In this document: positions 50,117 through 60,900 of the stretch, piece after piece
Layout: every line of letters begins with the position of its first letter
Numbering within the stretch: position 1 is the stretch's first letter
Source of the DNA: Paramacrobiotus metropolitanus
Lineage: Eukaryota; Tardigrada; Eutardigrada; Parachela; Macrobiotidae
Length of the DNA: 64,000 bases
Assembly: GCF_019649055.1 (NCBI RefSeq)
Contig: NW_026570373.1
Coordinates: 186,001 to 250,000, forward strand
Direction: 5' to 3'
Position numbers and translations under genes: made by a program
Notes under the pieces: model-generated
What the model saw: only the letters and a program-made list of their open reading frames with translations
Told to the model about the DNA's origin: nothing
Databases searched by the model: none

Positions 50117-50470
50117 CAAAGACTAAGTTTAAAAAACTAAATAAACGCTCGCAACTGAGAAACTCAAAAAGGGTTTTTTTAAAATACTACAGTACATAAC
50201 AGACTGCTCAAATTGTAGAATACTGTGTTTTAGTATATTAAGCGGCAGTAAAAGCCCTGGACCGCCCGCCCTGGGCGGCGGCTAAACTGATGTCAAAGGG
50301 ACCGACAGCTAGTGCGGGCGGCACAGGAGATTGCTTCTAGTGTAACAGGTAACTGCAGTATGTAAATACCGGTAACGTGCACGAACGTACGTACGCGCCA
50401 GTGTCGTTCAAGTCCACTATGGCACAATTAATAGCAGTACATGTTAATTTTTTCCGGGCATGTAGTGTGA

Positions 50471-50924
50471 CTTGTATCCACAAAATCCCACCGCATCCCA
50501 CAGCATCCTCTAAGTATCCTTCAAGCTTCCTACAAATTTTCTACTTTTCTTAATCTTTGCCGTATCACTGCGGTATCCTTTATGCATTCCGAATGTAGTC
50601 CAGTAGGAAGATTATTCGGATACTTGAAAGATACTTGACGGATTCAGTATGGATACATTGAGATACTTACGTTAATGTTACCATCCTTTCTAACTAGCGC
50701 ATTCCATAGTATCTCCACCGAATCCTTTGTGTATCTTCCATGTATCCCGTTAATTTTCTTAGGTTTATTTAGTGGAATGCATGTTGGATCGGTAAAGGAT
50801 ACTGAGATGCTGTAGGATACGGCAGTGGCGAAAAGAAAGAAGAATTATTATAAAGATACACCTGAGATGCGTAATCAGTAGAGGATAGATAGCATGTGAT
50901 ACGGTGCGATACTGCGGATACAAG
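50471..50924. mobile_element. MITE-like element rich in GTATCC motifs
   Basis: It begins CTTGTATCC and ends GGATACAAG. The ends match in inverted orientation for about 25 bp with mismatches, and forms of GTATCC or GGATAC recur throughout its 454 bp. No target duplication was resolved. Confidence 0.5.
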
Positions 50925-51091
50925 TAAAAAAAGATGCCTCGAAAAATTTAACGTGTATGTAGATCACTTTAATTCCACCAAGTTTAATTTCAGACAAAAA
51001 CGTCCCCCAAAACAGGAAACTGAGACAAAACATTCACCAACAAGCGATTTCGTCTGCCGGCTCTAAAGATTCATTTAAAAGCATAAACAAT

Positions 51092-52111
51092 TCATTGCTG
51101 CTGTGCATGAACTCCTTTTGACAAAGCCTCGGTATTATGATGTACAGACGCAGCTGGCACAACTGCATTGTCCGGTGGCCGCAGTCCACACTTCATCGTC
51201 AGCCTACTTAAAGCGTTTTTCATCTCGGAGCTTCCCACGTTAAATATAACCGGATTCAACAGCGGTAATAAGTAGCCCATCCAGTACGCCGCCGTCAGGA
51301 AACTGGCATCGTAATAGCCGCTACTCATCGCTAAACCCTGATAAATAAAGTACGGCGCATTGCACAGCAGGAGCGTCCCGAAGAGTAGCGATAGCAAGAC
51401 ATACACTTGGCGTTCCCTCTTCGCTGTGCGGCTTTCGTGATGGAGCATGCTGCGGCGCAATCGGTGGCGGATAATGTGGAATGTGGTGGCGCCGTATACA
51501 CCAGCGGTCAGCGCCGCTGGAAAGAATTCTAACACTAGGATAACGAAGAACGGGGTAGCGTATCCGGGCGTCCCAACGAAATCCCAGTAGCATGCTCGAG
51601 AATCCGCATTCACCGACACATATAGGCGAAAATATAGCAGCGACGGGATGAGGATAAGCTTGGTCAGCAACCAGATCGATACTAATATAATCCACGCTTT
51701 AGCATGGGTGTTGCGCTTTTTGTAGGATACGGGAAACGTGACGGCCCACAACCGATCACACGAAATGGCGGCGATGGTTTGGGCCGTCACGGAGAAGCCC
51801 AGCAGGTCAACGTACAGCCAGACCGTACAGAGGTGGTGACTCAACGGCCAGTAGGTGTAGTAGTTGTACACCGTGAAGGCCGGCATATCCAGGCTGGCCA
51901 CCAAGAGGTCAGCGCATGCCAAGTTGAAAAGGTAGTAGTTGAAAGCGGTCCGCGCGCGCTGGTCCAGGAGGAAAGCGCCGATAACCAGGGCATTGGCTAT
52001 GGCGGCGGTTATCAGCACGATGCTGAGAACGATCGCTTTCCATAACGACGGTTCGGGATCAGAAGAAAATAGCGTCCGGTTAGCGATGGAATTATTAAAA
52101 CTATCCGACAT
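51092..52111 (-). CDS. Class A aminergic-type G-protein-coupled receptor 1
   Basis: Single-exon, 339-residue seven-helix receptor of the amine/muscarinic/histamine type, expected in the plasma membrane. Landmarks: N-glycosylation sites in the first 12 residues; N40 (1.50), D68 (2.50), C95 (3.25) pairing with C174 in loop 2, D102 (3.32, the amine-binding Asp), DRL at 119-121 in place of DRY, W147, P198, Y206, P253, and NPVIF at 286-290. The toggle tryptophan 6.48 is Asn251. The third intracellular loop is short and basic. The only Met before the first helix is at 52111. TATAAAG lies 24-30 nt upstream of the ATG. Helix 3 and loop 2 resemble muscarinic and histamine receptors; the ligand is not known. 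Paralogue at 54420-55442. Confidence 0.9.
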   Translation of the reverse strand: MSDSFNNSIANRTLFSSDPEPSLWKAIVLSIVLITAAIANALVIGAFLLDQRARTAFNYYLFNLACADLLVASLDMPAFTVYNYYTYWPLSHHLCTVWLYVDLLGFSVTAQTIAAISCDRLWAVTFPVSYKKRNTHAKAWIILVSIWLLTKLILIPSLLYFRLYVSVNADSRACYWDFVGTPGYATPFFVILVLEFFPAALTAGVYGATTFHIIRHRLRRSMLHHESRTAKRERQVYVLLSLLFGTLLLCNAPYFIYQGLAMSSGYYDASFLTAAYWMGYLLPLLNPVIFNVGSSEMKNALSRLTMKCGLRPPDNAVVPAASVHHNTEALSKGVHAQQQ

Positions 52112-52898
52112 CGTGAAAACAGCGCGTAAGTGGTCTTTATAATTATAGCATAAAGGTACAACATTTGCGGTTGATATTACTACACGAGTAAAGCAGTGTG
52201 TGCAACTGTTCTGTTAAAAAGATGCGGAGAATTTTCTGCAGTTTCTCTTACAAATTGACGGTATAGCCGTCACTATAGACAAATGGAAAAGTGTTCGCGC
52301 ACTTCAAATAAAGCAATCCAGGGTCACTATAAAACTATAAAACCTGCATGGAGCAAGAGAACGATACTTCTGTTGACATAGGTACTGTACAAAGGGAAAC
52401 GGCACGTAGGCGGCATGTGTGTGAAATTCCCACGTGTGTGTAATATCATCATCTCCCCGTCGGCTCAAGTCAACACACTCGTACCCCGTATGTGCGCAAG
52501 GTTATAAGCTTTTAAAAGGGCGAAAGTCAAAAGTGTAGCCAGAAATTCAATAGTGTCGAAGGAAATGTAGTTGACAACAGGAAAGCGTTGCCGTTTGGGT
52601 ATTCCGTGCTGTTCGACCCACTGTAATGTGTCGTTTGTTCAGTCTGGATCCACCCTCATCATAAACCAAAGTGCACGATCATCGCAAGCGTCTGAAAAAG
52701 GAAATATGAACGTCACACAACTGCACAAGATGAGCAATGAGCATAAACCTGAATGCACACGCTTAACCAGTCCACTCTTCTTATGTCCGAGCAAAGCGAT
52801 GTAATTAGTACAGAGTACGAGTATACGCTATACTGAATCTAGCCAAAATTTGCAAAAACTGTCATCCATAACACGCAGCAGCGTCATTAAAACATAGT
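52112..52898. other. Upstream region of GPCR 1, no gene
   Basis: AT-rich sequence that should contain the promoter of the receptor. The plus-strand frame at 52571-52804 has no recognisable motif. Confidence 0.4.
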
Positions 52899-53524
52899 TA
52901 CCGCAATTATCGAATTTACACCTTCCTCCATAATAAAAGCCCCTCCATGATAAGCCCCCTCCCATAACCTGTTGGAAGAATAAGGCCCTCATCCGGAAGG
53001 GCGTTAAAATGTAAAGAGCCACAAAACGATCGGTATGCCGGAAATTGCTTCGTAATAATTATCATGATTTAATGGGGAAAAAATACCTGAACTTTAATAA
53101 GTATCATCATGTACCAGAGAAAACGGCATTTAGAACACAAAAACTTCCCCTATGCTATCCTGATCGGGGAACGTATCCATTACACAAACCGCATTTCCCC
53201 GTTGTATTTGGATAGACCATGGACCATTTGAATAGACCATTTCAATGGGTAATTTGTAGACCTGAAGAAAAGTAATGTGGCTATGCTCCAGGATACCGTC
53301 CGCAACGTTTCGCAATAGGAAATACCGGTAAGTGTAATTATTGCCTTCAGTTTTCAGTAGAACAGGATGCGCAGTTGTTTGAAATATCACAGTCCCCTAC
53401 GCAACCTACTGTTTGAAAAGTAACACCACTCCTGAAATAACGCCCCCTTTCTGAAATAAGCCCCTTTGCTCCAAGGCGTTTGAAAATTTGCACCATAGGA
53501 GTGCAAATTCGATAATTACGGTAT
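52899..53524. mobile_element. MITE-like element with TACCG ends
   Basis: Left TACCGCAATTATCGAATTT and right complement TACCGTAATTATCGAATTT form inverted ends, each followed by AAGCCCC-type repeats. The interior near 53185-53240 encodes on the minus strand IQIQRGNAVCVMDT, resembling the EIQRGNAACVLGT end of the retroelement fragment at 21719. It may have captured a scrap of that element. Confidence 0.6.
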
Positions 53525-54419
53525 TCGGATGCATTTAAAATTGAACTGACTAGCACGCGGTGTATGAAAACGAATGCCGTCGTTATAGCAGACGACTCGA
53601 AGTCATGCAGGTCATCAGAATGGGCGTGCGGTTTGTATTAATGACAGCTTCATTTGAATGTTTGCCCAGTCCCGTTCCGCTGCACTAAACTCATATGGAA
53701 GCCCTCGCTTCCATAACCGAACGTATCGATGATAACGTTCCTTTCAACAGGAGCAGTAGCACTACGCATGCAATAAAGGCTGGTTTTCCATGCTTTTATG
53801 TTCTACCGGTACATAATGCGACCTACACTGGTCACCTTTCCAAAGATTATAATTATGGATCATGGTGTAACAGACCGCTATAACAGACCTTGGTGTGATT
53901 CTGCACGAAAACTGTTCGAGAACTTTAACAATACAGAAACTGAATTCAAAGAAGGATTAATTACATTACATCATGTGTCTTTTATCTATACCAGAAGCCA
54001 GCAACGCAGCGTTGCCAACAAAAAACATGCACTGCACGGTACTATTCTACATACTTAACAGAAACACTAACATCCTGTTGTACGAGGTAAGGACTTTGAT
54101 GGTAATTTTGCATTTGCATAAAACGCTTCACAATTATTATGGTTTTGCGTAAGAAGCATTTTGCAGCATTATCAACAACTCTAGCGTACGAAACAACGAC
54201 TTTCAACTTTAAATAGTTGTTAGTCAAAGCATCGTTATAGCTGTACATTGGTGTACCTCCTTCTGGAATAAATTACAACAACAATTTCAAATTATTGCTG
54301 CTCAATCAGTAGTGAAAAGTTTTTTTCCATCAATGCTTGCCGCTTGGTAAGTGTTTTGAGTGCAGTTATTTCTTCGCGACATCATATACGAACTAATGCA
54401 AACAATGCGTCCCACGTTT

Positions 54420-55442
54420 TCAACTGGATATTGTCCGGCCGACCAGTTGCCCCGCACTACGCTGCAGCGACCGTGAAGGACCGATGATATTCTTAGGCGA
54501 CCGCCGCCCGTCACACCGCACCAGCCTATGTACCGCCTCCTTCATCTCCGGACTGCCCAGATAAAATAGCACCGGATTAATGGCCGACTCGCAGAATCCC
54601 AGCCAATACGTAGTGGTATTGAAACTGAAACTGTAATACCCGGAACTCATAGATAGCGCTTCGTACACATAGTACGGGGTGTAGAAGATAAGATATCCGC
54701 CAAGCAAAAGCGAGAGTAAAGTGTACACTTGGCGCTCCTTCTTCAAACGCCGCACATCGCTCGTTGCCGCGACCGCTCCATGCACCGACCTCCGAAACAA
54801 TTTCCTGCGGCGAATTAACTGCAGCGTCGTGATGGAATACACCAACACCGTCAGAATCGCCGGCGCCCAGAACAGCACCGCGTTGATATAGAACGGACTG
54901 GCGAACTGCGGCTGCAGCAACGGATCCCAATAACACTGCCCGGGGTCCTCGAAGATCCCGACATACAATCGATAATACGCGAGCGACGGGACGAGCATCA
55001 CGTGACTAAAAATCCAGATCACCGCGATCGCTAGCCACGCTTTGCGCCGGGTGTGGTGTTGGCGGTAGGAGAGCGGAAAGGTCACGGCCCACAGTCGGTC
55101 CAGGGAGGCCACGGCGATACTCTGCAGGATAATGGCGAAGCCGAGGTTGTCGCAGTACAGCCAAAAGGTGCAGGCGGTGTAGCCCATGGGCCAGTAGCTG
55201 TAACAGGTGTAGATGGCGTAACTAGTCATGTCGGTGGTGGATAAGAGGCAGTCGGCGATGGCTTGGTTGAAGAGGTAGTAGTTGAAGGCGGTGCGCACCC
55301 GGCTTTCGCGGAGGAAGGCGATGATGACGAGCAGGTTGGCCACCGTGGCCGCGGTAATTAGGATGCCGATGAGGAGCATCTCCCATGCCGGTGTTACGGC
55401 GGAAACAAGAGAGGTTGTTGCGTTGGCACTCGTGTTGTTCAT
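54420..55442 (-). CDS. Class A aminergic-type G-protein-coupled receptor 2
   Basis: Single-exon, 340-residue paralogue of the receptor at 51092-52111, same strand, about 2.3 kb away. Landmarks: N36 (1.50), D64 (2.50), C91 with C170, amine-binding D98 (3.32), DRL at 115-117, W143, P194, Y202, P256, W280 and NPVLF at 289-293. The toggle position 6.48 is Tyr254 rather than Trp. The third intracellular loop is basic and slightly longer than in receptor 1. N-terminal NNTS and NAT sites suit an extracellular glycosylated end. Start at 55442 is the first Met of the frame and fits the family. Predicted biogenic amine or acetylcholine-like receptor; ligand unknown. Confidence 0.9.
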   Translation of the reverse strand: MNNTSANATTSLVSAVTPAWEMLLIGILITAATVANLLVIIAFLRESRVRTAFNYYLFNQAIADCLLSTTDMTSYAIYTCYSYWPMGYTACTFWLYCDNLGFAIILQSIAVASLDRLWAVTFPLSYRQHHTRRKAWLAIAVIWIFSHVMLVPSLAYYRLYVGIFEDPGQCYWDPLLQPQFASPFYINAVLFWAPAILTVLVYSITTLQLIRRRKLFRRSVHGAVAATSDVRRLKKERQVYTLLSLLLGGYLIFYTPYYVYEALSMSSGYYSFSFNTTTYWLGFCESAINPVLFYLGSPEMKEAVHRLVRCDGRRSPKNIIGPSRSLQRSAGQLVGRTISS

Positions 55443-55481
55443 TCTGCCAATAATTATTATGAATTTTTGTTTAGCCGCTTA

Positions 55482-55488
55482 ATTTATA
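55482..55488 (-). promoter_or_regulatory. TATA-box-like motif upstream of GPCR 2
   Basis: TATAAAT on the minus strand, about 40 nt before the start codon. The spacing would allow only a very short 5' UTR, so this is a weak candidate. Confidence 0.3.
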
Positions 55489-55523
55489 AGATGCTGCGTA
55501 AGCGGTCCAGAGTATCTGGCTTA

Positions 55524-55665
55524 GAAAACGGTTTAAGAAACGATTTAAAAAACGATTTTGAACCATTCTGCCAGAGTATCTATCTCCACGGTTAAAGATC
55601 TTTTAAAGAAACGGGTCAAAACGGTTTAAGAAGCAATTCACAAAAACAGTTTAAACGGTTGAGAT
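55524..55665. repeat. Imperfect AACGGTTTAAGAAACGATT repeats
   Basis: Several short copies of an AACGGTTTAA or AACGATTT motif, interrupted by CAGAGTATCT(G/A)TCT. Low-complexity upstream sequence. Confidence 0.5.
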
Positions 55666-56404
55666 AGATCATCTCCACTCAAGTAGGTTTATTCAGCGCT
55701 TCGAGGGAGCTTTTAGCTGCGTAGCTGGGCAAAGGACATAAGGTCACCAAAGCAGCGAAGAATGCGTCGACCAGAATCAGGAAAACACCGGGTTATCGCC
55801 TCAGTTTGTTATCCGTTTAGATCATCCATACGCCAGAAAAAGAACCGAAGCCATAGTAGCCAAGATCGGAAACAGCGTGATTAACTTTCGAAAAAGCTGC
55901 AGTCATGCTGCGCTCCGCTCAACACAGTAAACTGTTGATAAAACGTAAGCCCACACCACAGTGCGAGCGTTTTCGCAAAGACGCCGACAAGTACGGCTAT
56001 GAACCAATACGTAATGGAAAAAACCTTTTTGCAACGATCAAGCGTATCTGTAGAAGCGTGCAAATCCGTAAAGGTGCTTCTAACAAGACAACATGTCGCT
56101 ATCAATCCCCGCCACCATTATTAGCAATGACATTAAACTCGGAATAACAGCGGAAACAAAAACCCAGCAGCATGTTGCGCAAGCCACGTTACATGTTCAC
56201 CGAAAGGACAACGCTTCCATCCTGGAGCTGCGGAAGCGGATGTCTCCTCGTTTCTTAAACAGATTTCAGCGAATATTTAATCACAGCCGCTTTAAATCTC
56301 CGATGTCAGGAAGAATAACTCAATTAGCGCCGGCTGCTGCGGTATGCAGTGAGATCGCATGACATCGAGGGTCGCCGGATATACTAACAAATGTCTTGCT
56401 CCTT

Positions 56405-57090
56405 AACCTTTTACAAATCCAGACATCCGGTTCGAGGATTCTGTTAATGCTGTCACGGCTACCACATTGATACCTAAGGGAACATTCCCAATTATTATTA
56501 CAATTAAGGCAAGGGAACGTGTCGCTGCGATACGGTACTGACCGTCTCGTTGCGGGGAATGCCTTTACGCCAGCAATATCGATATGAGGAAAACGCGTAA
56601 TAGATAATGGGAGGTTGGGTTTGAAATTGCCGGGTATTGAATTAAGCGATGGTTCCGCATAAGGTAGAGCATTGTCATTAGCACACAAAGCATGTCCGTC
56701 AGACAGCCCCAAAAAGCTTAAGAAACTCGTAGAAACGAATGTTCCCAATCAGTTGGTACGGCTTCCAATAGCGGAAACCGAAACCGTTCATGCTTGTCTT
56801 TACTTTTAATCGGTACTTGAATACCTAATCCAACCGGTGTTGCCTGCGTTGATCGACGAAACTGTGGCACTATGAGCGAAATCACGTAATTACCTGTCCA
56901 ATGATTCAGTAAGACAACATGTACCAAAATTGTACACTTCCCAATCGCGGTGGCCGTATCAGAGCCACCCAGTCCCTTGCCGTAATAATACTCGTACAAT
57001 TAGTTCGATATTTCCCCGGGCATCAACGCGGTAGGCCGGAACAGCATCAACAGTATAGCCGAACCGGATGTCTGGATTGCTATTTTAACA
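56405..57090. repeat. Inverted duplication with NPDIRF-coding arms
   Basis: The plus strand from about 56407 and the minus strand from about 57085 both read AATCCAGACATCCGGTTCG and continue with alignable sequence for roughly 150 nt (both translate to NPDIRF, then D/T-V-x-AV). The minus-strand frames 56999-56718 and 56748-56320 cover the middle but match no family I recognise. It may be a fold-back element or an inverted copy of an unknown coding segment. Confidence 0.5.
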
Positions 57091-57099
57091 GGAAGACGC

Positions 57100-57978
57100 C
57101 GTTAGTAGATAATGCGGACCCTCGATGATCAACTGATAGAAGATGAGAGTAAGTAAACCGAGCGGCTACCTTAACCTCAAACATTCCGACCTTAACCCGT
57201 CCACCATACTGATAATTTTGACTGTCTGGGTGGCGCATACAGATAGGGTCGTTTCAAGACACATATTAAGTATTATCGCCTAACGCGTATGAGCGATTGC
57301 CATCCGAGTAACCTGTTTTCTCGTGGACATGACTTTCTTATCAAAAATCGTTTATTTTTCCGAATTATGCGAACAATGAACATTATCCTGAAATTTTTTC
57401 GTTCTTAAATAAAACAAACCTCTCATGAGTCTGCAACACTTCTAATAAAAAATCAAGGAAAAATTACAAAAAAACAATAAAACAGAAAAAGACAAAAGTA
57501 ATAATAATTAATTAAATAATCAAATTAAGAAAAAAATAAATTAGTAACGAGGTTAATATTTTCAATTGTAAATGTGCCGTTTGGAAGCAGAGGCTTAGCA
57601 GTCTGATCCGCAACCGACCGATCGGCCACCACGACACATATAAAAATGCGGCATAAATCGGAGATTAATTCGAGTATCAATTTACTTGTAGCAAACGATT
57701 TTGATTTCAGTCGATCAGTTCTTCCGGGAGCAAAAAAACAACACTCAACACTTCACCACTATTAAACACAATCAACACCCAACACCACCTACAAAATTCC
57801 CGATAATTTAACCAGAACATGCTAAACTCTTAAAACAGACCGACACTGTATCATGGGCACTTGATCAGAAAAGGGACACATCTCGCCACCCGAAACATTC
57901 GTCAACATTTTGGCCTCAAAACACACGCAAAGGTGTCACACAACGGGGAACCAGTCCGCGTCCAGAACGGGGGGTGTT
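57100..57978. other. 3' flank of the GPD1-type gene
   Basis: Very AT-rich, no gene seen. It should include the 3' UTR of the minus-strand dehydrogenase gene. Confidence 0.4.
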
Positions 57979-60900
57979 TCACTTGTGGACGGGATGGTTG
58001 CGGAGGTGGTCCAGCAGCTCCTTGGCCGGGATCTCCTTGACACAGATGCGGTGGACGGTGGTGAAGAGGGGGAACTCGTTCTCGCGGCCCTTGGCCTTCA
58101 GGAAGTGGTTGACCTCCTCGGCGGTCCCGGGGCCCTGCAGCAGCTGCCCGTTCAGCATCTCGTCCTGCAGCTGCTTCACCGTCTAAGAAACAAATACATC
58201 CCAACGGGTCAATTAACGGCTGAACCCAGAAAAGTACAAATAAAAAGAGTTTATAACGCTCTACAACATACAAGTTTACAAAAAGTAAGTATAAATTTAT
58301 CAGAAAATTAAAAATAAAAGTTCTTCAAATGTACAAATTTACAAAAAGTATAAACTTATTATTTGCATGCATTAAATTACAATTTAACAAGTATTTGATC
58401 GTAACAAATGTGCACAGAATTACAAAATAACTACCCAATAACAGATATCAAAAAATGAGTTCATCAGAAAATCATGTGTAAAAAATTCCAAATAATTATT
58501 AAAAAAAGTGCAGATTACTAGTTTGTAATTTTCTGTACACGACAATTTATGAAATTACAATCACAAAGTAGCTGATCGGAACAAATTTGTACAAAATTAC
58601 AAACACTGTTAATAATTCCAATTACAAATTTTCAGAAATGAGATTACAACTGGAAAATTATCTGTACAAAATTACAAATGTAAACAAGGCAAATCACAAA
58701 TCTCTAAAAATAAAATTACAATAATTAGAACATGATCTGCACTTTACACACTCGTGCAAAATTACAGCTGGAAAAACAACAAAAAATTATCGATGGCGCC
58801 GACAAACAACAAAATTTTCAATAAACTATAACATTCATGAAGTTAACCAAAACTAGAAGCCAAGAAGAAAATTAAAAATACCGATTTAAAAAATAATACT
58901 GTAATGGTGTAAAATTTTTTTTACAAACTGGGAGTAATTATGAAAATATTTGTTTGCATATGTGCAGGTTTAAAGGCCCACGTAATAGCCATCGTACTAC
59001 AAAGTCAGCTAATTCCGCTGTATTTACTATTTACAGAACGATCACCATTGAATTCTACCATTCTGCTTCCAGCGATGACTACAGCAGAAACTACTGCAAA
59101 TCTACTCCCGCCAAATAATAATCAGTAATCATAAAAAAAGCAAACATTATGACATTTTCGCGAACAATTTAAAAGAAATAAATTAACATCTGTAAAACAA
59201 CGAACTGCACAGGAATTAAAAGTAGAAAAGCCAAACAATCATTATTTCCAAAAATTACAAGATCAACGCATGCAACCAGCTCAACTTATCCAATTCTGAA
59301 ACTTATTTTCTTCCTATTGTTATTAATTATTAGAAAACAAAAAGCAGAAACACTCCAGAAGATTTTAATTTAACGGCATTTCAATTCGCGATCCATGAAC
59401 GGCGGAATCTACCCGTCCTATTGCCCTTAAATACAGCCAATGCACTACGATATTTTTCTACACAACATCGTGTCAACTGCTTAATAAGGCTACTAGTTAC
59501 AGCTGCCGTATAAAACAGTCTTTTAAAAATCAAAAAATAATCGAAAGTAAAAAGAAACAATCGGAATAATCCAAAAAATAATCAACCTAATAATGAAAAA
59601 CAATTTATCATTAATAGATTAAAATAAATAAATAATAACTTCAAAATCATAAAAGCTTATACAGACAAAATAATGGATTAAATATCAGATTATTAACTGA
59701 AAATAATCTTAAAAATCACGAATAAATTTAATATTTTGCCAGAACAAATTTGCCAACCTTGTCGGGCTGTTTGGCGAAGGCCTCCGCGCACTTGCGGTTG
59801 CGTCCGCCGAAGGACGACGTAATGACGTCGGCCACACCGCAGCTCTCCAGGAAGGTCTCGCGGGATCCGCCCGGGAAGAACTTCTCGGCGAAATCGATCA
59901 TCTCCATGATTCCCAGTCGGATCACCGCCGCTTTCGTGTTGCCGGCTTTTTCTCCATACAGTCCGTCAATTAATCCCGCCGCGAACGCCACAATGTTCTG
60001 TTGCAATCAGACCATCAACAATAAATGTGCGTTTAACTGACAATTTAATTCATCCATTAAATATCCATTTAATTGATCCGAAACGCCATTTAATGCATTA
60101 ACGGCAATTTGGATAATTACCTTTAATGCGCCTGACAATTCCGCATTGGCCACGTCATTCACCACCGTCACGCGGAAGTTCTCCGTCTGAATCGCGTCGC
60201 GGAATAATCGGCCGTGTTCTACATTCTTGAAGGCTAAAAATTCCAACAATGCGTCAGTAACACATGCAAATAAACGCAAACCTGTTTTAAAAAAATACCA
60301 ATCTATTTAATTTACACACGAACAGCTAAGAAAATTCATTTCAACAAAACAATGCATGTGATTGCTTTTTATTTATAAACAACAGTTACTGTAAAATACT
60401 TAATTATAAAAATAATAAAAAAAACCTATGAAGCTGAAATTTGTGAAAATATTCCAACTTAAGGCGTAATAATTACTATTAAGTTGATAATGACGAAGCC
60501 GATCGTAAAATTTCACAGCTAGACAAGAAAACAGCCGAAAATATGCCACAGTAGGCAAAATATTGGCTACTGCAAGTACAGGTCAAACAAGAGCAAGGCG
60601 ATGTAAAAAATTAGCCTGATATAAAAAGTTCAAATGTGCGGAGCGATCAGGTACGCCGAAATTTCTTTAAAAAAACTAGTAATAAATTAAATTTAAGACA
60701 AATGGGTAATCATAACGATGAGCGCTCTTGAAGCATCAGTTTTATTTTACGCCACATCCAACTAGCGAAAATAAGGGATACTGCAGCAAAGAGGTGATTT
60801 TGCAGTGTAGTGAGTAGTGGCCGAGGTCAAAAATGTTATGAAAGCAACTTGTTACAAAAGCCGTCAATAATTTGCATTAAAATTGTTGTCCTTTTTACTT

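Noticed and set aside
49398-50119. Long minus-strand frames of 193 and 165 codons
   Set aside because: They lie inside the TRIM element on the opposite strand to its inferred direction and arise from GC-rich low-stop sequence.
52135-52141. TATAAAG upstream of GPCR 1 as a TATA box
   Set aside because: It is only 24-30 nt from the start codon, so transcription would begin at or inside the coding region.
57910-58311. 133-codon plus-strand frame
   Set aside because: Antisense shadow of the last dehydrogenase exon, which is clearly identified on the minus strand.
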